Assembly (NCBI GenBank): GCA_022822005.1
Contig: JAJECO010000046.1
Location: forward strand, 62,001 to 126,000
Direction of reading: 5' to 3'
Source: Candidatus Poribacteria bacterium
GTDB lineage: Bacteria; Poribacteria; WGA-4E; PCPOR2b
DNA length: 64,000 nucleotides
Positions 38,084 to 47,100 of this stretch are shown piece by piece. Positions within the stretch are counted from its first letter, which is position 1. Each line of letters starts with the position of its first letter. Under the pieces are notes generated by a model. The model was not told the origin of the DNA and ran no database searches. It worked only from the letters and a program-made list of their open reading frames with translations. Position numbers and translations under genes: made by a program.

Positions 38084-40591
38084 ATGGCAGATACAAAGAT
38101 TTTAATTGTTGAAGACACGAAGTCCGTTGCTGAAGACGTCGAAACACGCCTCAAAGAGTTAGAATATACTGTTTGCGCTGTGGTCCCAACTGGAGCACAA
38201 GCGGTTGAAAAAGCAGCAGAAATGCATCCCGATATAGTCTTCATCGATATAGAACTTGAAGGGGAAATAAACGGCATAGAAACTGCAGAACGTATACGTA
38301 ACTCCTTAGACATTCCGACCATATATCTGGCTAATTATCCAAACAAGGTTTTCTTGAGGAAAGAAAATGTATCAAAACGCGCAGAGATAACTAATCCGTT
38401 TGAGTATATCCCACAACCCTTTGGAAAAAGACGATTATACCTGACCATCGAAAGCGTTTTATCTAAGCATAGGATGGAAAAAGAATCCGAATCACACAAA
38501 CAGCATCTCACTACGATTCTCAGCGGTATTAGCGATGCTGGGGTTGCCACGAACAACAAGGGATTGATAACATTTATGAATCCGGTTGCCGAAACCTTGA
38601 CAGGTTGGGCAATGGAAGAAGTATCTGGAAAGCCCGTAACGGATATTCTCGATATTTATGTTGACAACGCAGGGGATCGTGAAAAAGACCCGTTTCTGAT
38701 GGGTGTATTTGAAAAAAGATCTGTTCACATCCGCGAATCATCGCCTGCTTCTGGGGTAGACTCTAATACTTACCTCATTGCCAAATCTGGTCGAGAGATC
38801 CCTATTGACTATAACATCACACCCATCAAAGACGAGGAAGAAGACCTCACCGGCATCGTTATAACTTTCCACGATATCACCAAGTATAAGAGGATGGAAG
38901 ATCAATTAAACCAAACGATCCGCAAGTTACGCCATCGAACCCAAGTGATGAAAACCGTTTTTGCTAGTATGCATGAGGGTATCGTCGTCATCGATTTAAG
39001 GGGTCGAGTATTGCTCGTCAATCCAAGTATAGAACAAATGCTTGGTACGGAGCCCCCGGGTCCATTCGCCAGCAGATGGGCTAAACAGTACGGTGTTTTT
39101 TATCCTGACAAAGAAACACGCGTTCCATTCGATCAGTTTCTCACGCATATCTCCCGGGGTGAGGAAATAAGGGACGAAGAGTTTTTTGTACGCAATAAGG
39201 AACAGCCGGAGGGAATTCATGTCAGGGGGAGTGGCATTCCCTTATTTGGTGCGAATCAGGAGGTTGTAGGCTGCGTGTGTGTTGTTCGCGACATCACGGA
39301 GGACAAAATAGCAGCAATACGGTTGGAACAGATGATGCAAGAACTACAAAATCAGGTTCAACTGACCGATACCATTTTTAATAGTATCAGTGATGGGGTA
39401 GTCGCTGCCGATGCAAATGGCACCTTTACAATTTTTAATCCAAGTGCCGAGAGAATTCTCGGAATTGGTCCAATAGATACAACCCCTGATGAATGGAGTG
39501 AGAACTACGGTTTCTTTTTCCCCGATAGAGTTACACCCTTCCCAGCAGAAGAACTCCCACTTGCACGGGCCCTTAGAGGTGAAGACTCAGATGAGGTAGA
39601 GATGTTTGTGCGAAACAGGGAAGTACCAGACGGCGTTTTTATCAGCGTCAGTGGGAGGCCACTACAGGCTGAAGAAGACAATGAGACAGGAGGTGTGATC
39701 GTGTTCCGCGATGTCACGCACCGAGTCGTCGCCGAAGAAGCGTTGACACAAGCGTTCGCACAAGGACGGCTGGAAATTGTCGAGACTATCCTCCACAATA
39801 TCGGTAACGCAATCAACAGCGTAACGGTAGGAATTGACGTACTCCAAAAGAATTTAGTTGGTAGTGAACTCCTGCACCACTTCTTTGCATTTGCTGATGT
39901 GGTTAAAACACATCAAGAGGATTGGGTTGATTACATCACACATGACCCGCAAGGACAGCAGGTGCTCCCAATTATAATCGCACTCGCTGCAGATTTTACC
40001 GATCGGAATAGAGAGGTGACCGAGACGCTTGAGCGTGTCAGTGAAAGAGTAACGCATATCAATGATATCATCCGTACGCAAAGGTCCTCTAATCAACCCA
40101 GTGTGACGTGGAAAACTGTCAACCTTCAGCAAACAATATTGAGTGCGGTGAAATTACAGCAAGAATCGATTGACAAAAGAGGCATCCAAGTACATGTCAA
40201 CTGCGAGAACGCGCCTCAAGAGATTCGGGTTCAAGAGAGTCAATTTCATCAAATGTTGGTGAATCTGGTCAAAAATTCAATTGAAGCCATCGATGAACGT
40301 ATTCAATCGGACGGACTCCGTGAAACCCCGCGCATCGAGGTCAAAACCTATATCAGTGACGATTTCGTCTGCCTTGATGTTACCGATAACGGCATCGGTA
40401 TTGCACAGAAAAACTTGAAGTTGATTTTCAGTGCTGGGTATACTACAAAGGAATCAGGAACCGGGCTGGGCCTCCATTCGAGCGCCAATTTTGTGATCGG
40501 GTCTGGCGGGAAAATTTATCCCTTAAGCGAGGGGATTGGCAAAGGCACAACCATGCGAATCATGCTGCGGTGCTCCTCAGTTATACCGTAG
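38084..40591 (+). CDS. Hybrid sensor histidine kinase: N-terminal REC, multiple PAS, HisKA-like, HATPase
   Basis: 'KILIVEDTKSVAEDVETRLKELEYTV...IVFIDIELEG'; PAS 'GVATNNKGLITFMNPVAETLTGW'; 'VETILHNIGNAINSV'; 'LDVTDNGIGIAQKNLKLIFSAGYTTKESGTGLGLHSS'. Confidence 0.93.
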   Translation: MADTKILIVEDTKSVAEDVETRLKELEYTVCAVVPTGAQAVEKAAEMHPDIVFIDIELEGEINGIETAERIRNSLDIPTIYLANYPNKVFLRKENVSKRAEITNPFEYIPQPFGKRRLYLTIESVLSKHRMEKESESHKQHLTTILSGISDAGVATNNKGLITFMNPVAETLTGWAMEEVSGKPVTDILDIYVDNAGDREKDPFLMGVFEKRSVHIRESSPASGVDSNTYLIAKSGREIPIDYNITPIKDEEEDLTGIVITFHDITKYKRMEDQLNQTIRKLRHRTQVMKTVFASMHEGIVVIDLRGRVLLVNPSIEQMLGTEPPGPFASRWAKQYGVFYPDKETRVPFDQFLTHISRGEEIRDEEFFVRNKEQPEGIHVRGSGIPLFGANQEVVGCVCVVRDITEDKIAAIRLEQMMQELQNQVQLTDTIFNSISDGVVAADANGTFTIFNPSAERILGIGPIDTTPDEWSENYGFFFPDRVTPFPAEELPLARALRGEDSDEVEMFVRNREVPDGVFISVSGRPLQAEEDNETGGVIVFRDVTHRVVAEEALTQAFAQGRLEIVETILHNIGNAINSVTVGIDVLQKNLVGSELLHHFFAFADVVKTHQEDWVDYITHDPQGQQVLPIIIALAADFTDRNREVTETLERVSERVTHINDIIRTQRSSNQPSVTWKTVNLQQTILSAVKLQQESIDKRGIQVHVNCENAPQEIRVQESQFHQMLVNLVKNSIEAIDERIQSDGLRETPRIEVKTYISDDFVCLDVTDNGIGIAQKNLKLIFSAGYTTKESGTGLGLHSSANFVIGSGGKIYPLSEGIGKGTTMRIMLRCSSVIP

Positions 40592-40926
40592 GGGGATATT
40601 TTTCCTATGTGGATTGTCAACAGGGCATAGCACCTTGGTGATGCCATTTATAGTGAATCCTAAAAACAGATAGACGCTTTTACTCCTCATGTTTGGTAGG
40701 CGCTGTTTCCAACTGCGCCTATACGGTGCGGTTAGAAACCGCACCTACCGGGTCATAGACCAGATTTTTTCAGCTCCCGGTAGTCAAGGTTTGCTCACCT
40801 CGACGATTTGCAGTGTCTCATTAATTCTAAAATCTACCATAATTTTCTATTTTCTTTTTGCATGCGTCCAAAAAAATCGCTGCTATAAAGTCAAGTAACT
40901 CATAACGTATCAGTTGAGGTAGTTCA

Positions 40927-42849
40927 ATGGAATCAAAAGAACATTGGAATTATCGTGTTTTGATTGTTGATGATGAAGCCGGGATCCACAGCGACTTTAA
41001 GGATATGTTAAATCCCAGACATAGACAGACGTTAGCAGCCGCGTTAGTAGAAACCTTTCTTAACGAGGTTCCTGACAAGGTTCCAAAGAAGAAAACCGCC
41101 TTTCTGCCCAACTTTGAACTGTTGCATGCAACAAGTGGAGAGGAGGCGCACGATATTATATGTGCGGGAAAGGCAGCAAACCGTCCGATTGCGGTTGCAT
41201 ACATGGATGTCAGAATGCCACCGGGCATTGATGGGGTGGAAGCCATCCGTCGAATTAGACAGACCGAGAAGGATATTGAGCTAGTCATTATGACCGCTTA
41301 CACGGATAAACCCCTACCTGAGATTCTGCGCGATATGGAGCTGCTGAACAAACTGCTTTATATCCGAAAGCCTTTTGCGCCGGAGGAGGTTCAGCAGATT
41401 ACGCTTTCCCTCGTTGAGCGGTGGAACGTCGAACAAGAGTTAGCCAAGAAGCAACAGCAAATCATAACAGGTCATAAAAACCTCGAAACGGTACTTGATT
41501 CTGCGGAAGATGCGATCGGTATGTTCGACGACGAGGGACACCTGCTGTTTGCAAACCGATACTATCAACAGCTGTTTGATTTAACGGAAGACCAACTGAG
41601 ACAGATGTCGCCGGACGAACTCAAAGCACGTATGAAAGCGCGTTTCCAAAAGCCAAAACTATCGCAACAGGGAGCAGGAGCACATTCTGAAATTCTTGAA
41701 AACATAGTGGAAGCCGTTGGAGAAGCGGACCGGTCTGAACCGAGGTTGCTTTATCGCTCGATTACCCCGGTGGGGAATAATCAAGGCGATTCTGCTGGTA
41801 GCGTCGTCAGTTACCGTGATCTGTCCAAAGCGGTTGAGATTCAGCAGATGAAAGCGGAGGTCCACCGCATACGCACCGAACTTGAAGCGAGCTACTCCTT
41901 TGATGAAATTGTAGGCGAGAGTCAGATCATGCAGCAGATGTTCGCGTTGATGCAACAGGCAGCGGGAAGTGATATCACCGTCCTTATCTCAGGAGAAAGT
42001 GGGACTGGTAAAGAATTGGTCGCCCGTGCGATTCACTTTAATAGCCCTCGAAAAGCGGGACCCTTCGTTACAGTCAATTGCGCTGCTATACCTGAAACAC
42101 TCATTGAAAGCGAGTTGTTTGGTCATGAGCAGGGGGCTTTCACCGGTGCCACAGCGAAACGGATTGGCAAATTTGAACAAGCGAATCGAGGGACTATCTT
42201 TTTTGATGAAATTGGTGATATGCAGTGGGCTCTGCAAGTGAAATTGTTGCGTGTCCTCCAAGAACGGCAGATCCAGCGCGTCGGCGGCACAACCGATATC
42301 CCAATTGACATCCGGGTGCTAACAGCGACAAATCAGAATTTACAAGATGCAGTGGAAGCGGGTACTTTCCGAGAGGATCTGCTCTATCGAATTGCGGCTT
42401 TCCCAATCGTGGTTCCCCCGCTTAGGGACCGGCGTGAAGATATCCCACTCTTGGCGGACTATTTTCTGAAAAAATACGCTGAGAAAACGACGAAATCCAT
42501 TAAAGCGATTTCTGCCGATGCGTTACGGTTATTGATGCAGTATAACTTTCGCGGCAACGTGCGCCAACTTGAAAACATGATAGAACGCGCTGTTCTCCTT
42601 GAGACCACAAACCTGTTACAACCGGGTAATCTATCCCCACAGATTCTGTCAATGATGTCTTCCCAACCTATCCCATCTTCCCCTGACTCAACAGGAATCC
42701 TGCCGTTTGAAGAGGTCGAACGTCAAATACTTATCCACGCACTTAAAGTGATGGATAATAATATCACGAAGGCTGCCCAAGCCTTGAACATCGACCGATC
42801 AACCCTTTATCGGAAACTGAAGTTGTATAAACACTCCGTGTCGAACTAG
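40927..42849 (+). CDS. Sigma-54-dependent response regulator (REC-PAS-AAA+-Fis HTH)
   Basis: '[14 protein letters not shown]', Walker A 'GESGTGKE', 'GAFTGA' sigma-54 loop, C-terminal '[23 protein letters not shown]'. Confidence 0.96.
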   Translation: MESKEHWNYRVLIVDDEAGIHSDFKDMLNPRHRQTLAAALVETFLNEVPDKVPKKKTAFLPNFELLHATSGEEAHDIICAGKAANRPIAVAYMDVRMPPGIDGVEAIRRIRQTEKDIELVIMTAYTDKPLPEILRDMELLNKLLYIRKPFAPEEVQQITLSLVERWNVEQELAKKQQQIITGHKNLETVLDSAEDAIGMFDDEGHLLFANRYYQQLFDLTEDQLRQMSPDELKARMKARFQKPKLSQQGAGAHSEILENIVEAVGEADRSEPRLLYRSITPVGNNQGDSAGSVVSYRDLSKAVEIQQMKAEVHRIRTELEASYSFDEIVGESQIMQQMFALMQQAAGSDITVLISGESGTGKELVARAIHFNSPRKAGPFVTVNCAAIPETLIESELFGHEQGAFTGATAKRIGKFEQANRGTIFFDEIGDMQWALQVKLLRVLQERQIQRVGGTTDIPIDIRVLTATNQNLQDAVEAGTFREDLLYRIAAFPIVVPPLRDRREDIPLLADYFLKKYAEKTTKSIKAISADALRLLMQYNFRGNVRQLENMIERAVLLETTNLLQPGNLSPQILSMMSSQPIPSSPDSTGILPFEEVERQILIHALKVMDNNITKAAQALNIDRSTLYRKLKLYKHSVSN

Positions 42850-43414
42850 GATCCCGAAGGGATCGCTTGAGACCGACTTGTCATTACTAGGACTTACGCA
42901 GTTAAACGGTCAAAGCCTCCGTTCCGATCCTGATCTTATCGGAGGAGCCTTCGACCTGTAGTTCGCCGATTCATCGCCGCCCCGATAGATCCCCGACGAA
43001 TCGGGACAGGCGGGCAACTACAACCTGATGAATCAGGCAACTACAATTGAAGTGAGTAAGTCCTGATTACGTGAAACATGAAAACAGGACAATGGAATCG
43101 TCTCGTTTGCTCGTCACGGCGTAATGTGCCAATGAGCGCTTCTTGACTACGGCAAAATACGACAGTTGTAATATTCTGCTGTAATATTCTGCGACAATCC
43201 CGTCCGCCTCCTGCATCGTTAGAGTCTTTCCGCTGATATTGTCCGATTTAATACTATCTTGCCTATCGCATTTTGCCACATTTTCAACCCACTTTCTATC
43301 ACGCTATCTGCCCGTCTGTATCCTTCCCCATATCCCTCAAAGCTAAGCTACCAAAGGATTTCTCTGTCTCTATAGAGTCTCTATAGAGCTGAACCCCCTC
43401 CTTCGACCAAGCAT

Positions 43415-43429
43415 TGGCACAGTTTATGC
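43415..43429 (+). promoter_or_regulatory. Candidate sigma-54 promoter TGGCAC-N5-ATGC
   Basis: tTGGCACagtttATGCt: one mismatch to TGGCAC-N5-TTGC with correct -24/-12 spacing. Confidence 0.5.
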
Positions 43430-43439
43430 TGTCCATATA

Positions 43440-43663
43440 TTTTCTTCTTTGATTCAGCCAACTTATGGGTGAGGTAACTATTCAATAGACCCCAATGCAG
43501 AAGCGTTGAAGTCTGCCCTTCAACGTTTGTGGCCTTGGTTGTCTCACCCGCCAATTATGCGAGGACAATGAGGGATTAGGCGTCCCGCATTATTTCAAGT
43601 ATGGGTTCCCAGTAGCGGGTCCTCCTAATACGGGGGGCACTCCATGGAGGAGGTGCCCCCTTT
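43440..43663 (+). ncRNA. Candidate structured noncoding RNA
   Basis: Outer stem GGGTGAGGTAAC (43467-43478)/GTTGTCTCACCC (43538-43549), inner hairpin CGTTGAAG/CTTCAACG (43504-43511/43518-43525), CCCGC/GCGGG stem (43584-43588/43615-43619), then intrinsic terminator. Confidence 0.5.
43633..43663 (+). terminator. Rho-independent terminator
   Basis: GGGGGCAC...GTGCCCCC 8-bp perfect stem followed by TTT. Confidence 0.7.
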
Positions 43664-43705
43664 AATAGGCTAACGTTTATCGCTCATGTTAAGAAAAAGT
43701 GCAAC

Positions 43706-43742
43706 AGAAACCGAGTTTTTTCGGCAAAACTCGGTTTCTCTT
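43706..43742 (+). terminator. AAACCGAG-type hairpin, second copy
   Basis: AGAAACCGAGTTTT ttcggc AAAACTCGGTTTCT; matches 32984-33017. Confidence 0.8.
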
Positions 43743-43877
43743 CGTGCTTTGCATTTTCTTTTTACATGAATCAAGACTTTTTCCATTTATACACCTTCAG
43801 CGATTATGTCGCACTGTTCTGAGTCATATCTTTTGAATTGTAACTGGTTTTTGGATGGGTCAGCCACTTTTTGGGTG

Positions 43878-43934
43878 CCCCTTTCGGGTTTGACTAACTT
43901 GACAGAGCTGGATCTTTATAACAACCCCATATAA
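43878..43934 (+). pseudogene. LRR gene fragment
   Basis: In-frame '(P)LSGLTNLTELDLYNNPI*', a single LRR unit with stop. Confidence 0.65.
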
Positions 43935-44149
43935 GACTTTCACACAGGAGGTGATAATCCTGAAATAAGAGGCAACTATGGAATGTCAACTGACCGAGTT
44001 GTATGCACACGGTGAGACCAACCATCATAACAGAATTGACTGCTATTGAAGTTTCTAGTATGCCGATTACCCCTCCATTCCGTAGTGAAGCATTTGTGTT
44101 CTTCACACATATTTCAAATCACTTGTCCAACCATAAAGGAGATAAATCT

Positions 44150-47100
44150 ATGACGAAACAACCCCTTCGCTTCACTTTATTCCTGTTAATATGTCTCTCA
44201 ATTCCATTAACGGCAACCGCACAAACAGTAGATATCCCCGACCCCAATCTCCGTGCTGCGGTTGAGGCGCAACTCGGCAAAGCGGCAGGGGACACCATCA
44301 CCACAGACGATATGGTGAATTTGACCGAACTTATCGCCCGTAATGCGAACATTAGTGATTTGACCGGGCTGGAACATGCAACCAACCTGACAGACCTGAG
44401 GCTTAGGGACAACAATATCTCAGACATATCGTCACTTTCGGGATTAAACAACCTGACAGCGCTGTGGCTTTCGGACAACAATATCTCGGACATCTCACCG
44501 GTGGCGGGATTAAACAACCTGACAGCGCTGATTCTTTGGAACAACAATATCTCAGACATATCGTCACTTTCGGGATTAAACAACCTGACAGCGCTGGATC
44601 TTTCGCTCAACAACATCTCAGACATATCGTCACTTTCGGGATTAAACAACCTGACAGTGCTGGGGCTTCCGGGCAACAGCATATCGGACATATCGCCACT
44701 TTCGGGATTAAACAGCCTGAGAAACCTGTATCTTCAGAACAACAACATTTCGGATATCTCACCGGTGGCGGGATTAAACAACCTGACATTGCTGAGTCTT
44801 GATGGCAACAACATCTCCGATATCTCACCGATAGCGGGATTAACCAATCTGGCATGGATGCGTCTTGCTGGGAACGATATCTCGGACCTCTCACCCTTGG
44901 CAGACAACATGGGATTGGGGGAAGGAGACCGGATTGATGTGCGAGACAACCCTCTGAACCGCACATCAATAGAGATCCACATCCCCGCACTCCAAGGCAG
45001 AGGGGTTACCGTTGAGTTTGACGATGTTATAACGGAATTGGTCGATATACCCGACCCGAACCTCCGCGCTGCAATTGAGGCGCAACTCGGCAAAGCCGCA
45101 GGTGACACCATCACCACCGCGGATATGGCGACTTTGACCCGTCTTGAAGCGGAGGAGGCAGGCATCAGCGATTTGACCGGGCTGGAACATGCAACCAACT
45201 TGGCATCCCTGAGTCTTGGGGACAACAACATATCGGATATATCACAGGTGAGGGGCTTAACGAATCTGACACGTCTAGGACTTCGAGTCAATACGCTATC
45301 GGACGTTTCGCCGGTGGCAGACCTGACAAATCTGACACGACTGGACCTTGTGGGTAACAATATCTCAGACGTGTCGGTTTTGGCGAACTTAACCAACTTG
45401 GAATCATTATTTCTTGACGGCAACCCCACCTCGGATATGTCGTCTTTGGCAGGATTAACCCAACTGACACGACTTGGGCTTGGGGGCAACAATATCTCTG
45501 ACATCTCACCTTTGGCGGACTTGACTGATTTGACGTGGCTGCGCCTTGGGGGCAACAATATCTCTGACATCTCACCTTTGGCGGACTTAACTGATTTGAC
45601 ATGGCTGCGCCTTGAGGACAATTATATCTCTGACATCTCGCCTTTGGCGGGATTAACTAGCCTGACAGAGCTATGGCTTTGGGGCAACAGTATCTCAGAA
45701 ATTTCGGCTTTAGCAGGCTTAACCAATTTGACACGCCTAAATCTTGCGGAGAACTCAATATCAGATATATCAGCTCTGGTGAACTTAACAAATCTGACAT
45801 ACCTAGAACTTCCATTCAACTCAATATCGGATCTCTCGCCCCTTGTAGCGAACACAGGTGTGGGCAGTGACGACGAGGTTGATGTGAGAGGCAACCCCCT
45901 GAACCGCGCATCAATAGAGACCCACATTCCCGCACTCCAAGGCAGAGGGGTTATGGTTGAGTTTGACGATGTTATAACGGAATTGGTCGATATCCCCGAC
46001 TCGAACCTCCACTCTGCGATTGCAGCGGCTCTGGGCAAAGCGGCAGGAAACGCAATCACCACAGATGATATGGCAAATTTGCGTCAGCTTTTCGCTATTG
46101 ACGTGAATATCAGCGATTTGACCGGACTTGAATTGGCAACCAACCTGACAGAGCTGGTTCTTATTAGAAACGCTATTAAGGACATCTCACCACTAGCAAA
46201 GTTGACCAATCTGACAAGTCTGCGTCTTAGTGCTAACACCATCACAGACATCTCACCGCTTGCAGGCTTGACCAATCTGACACTGCTATGGCTTAGTGAC
46301 AACAACATTTCTGATCTCTCACCGTTGACAGGCTTAACGAAACTGGAATCCCTCCTTGTTTCAGGCAACGGCATTGAGGACATCTCGCTTTTAGCCGGCT
46401 TAACCAACTTGGAAACGCTGGGGGTTAGAGACAACAACATCTCGGACATCTCGCCATTGGCGGGCTTAACCAACCTAGAAACACTGTGGCTCTACAACAA
46501 CGCCATCTCTGACCTGTCGCCGCTGGCGGGCTTAACCAACCTAAGATTCCTCTCGCTTCACACCAACCGGGTATTGTTCCTCTCGCCTTTGGTAGCAAAC
46601 ACGGGATTGGGAGTAGGTGACACGATCGAGTTGTGGGGAAATCCGCTAAACGAAGCATCTATCGGCACCCACATCCCCGCGCTCCGAGCCAGAGGGGTTG
46701 ACGTGGATCTCCGAACGCCGACCACCCTTGTGAAAATATCAGGGACGGTGACGGCGGAAAATAACCTGCTTATCGTTGAAGTCTGGGATGATCGAGCCCG
46801 TCCGGTGGAGGGGGTGCCGGTAACATTTACTGTCATCTCAGGCGGCGGGAAGCTCAGTGTAACAAGTGTAGCGACTGATGACCGTGGCAGGGCAGAGAGT
46901 CAGCTCACGTTGGGTCCCACTAAGGGAACGAACACGGTTCACGCGACTGTTGAAGGCATTTCGGAACCTGCGGTCTTTAGCGATGTGCCGGAGCCTGCGG
47001 TCCGTATTCCCGATCACAACCTCCGCGCTGCGATTGAGGCGGAGCTCAGGGTGACACCGGGTAGCACACTCACTGCGTCGAATATGGCGAGGTTGACCGA

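Noticed and set aside
43067-43279. 70-aa minus ORF between the sigma-54 regulator and the candidate RNA
   Set aside because: Short, no RBS or domain support; left unannotated.
45622-46062. Long minus-strand ORFs opposite the LRR and WD40 genes
   Set aside because: Mirror ORFs produced by repetitive codon structure; no start/RBS support or independent family motifs.
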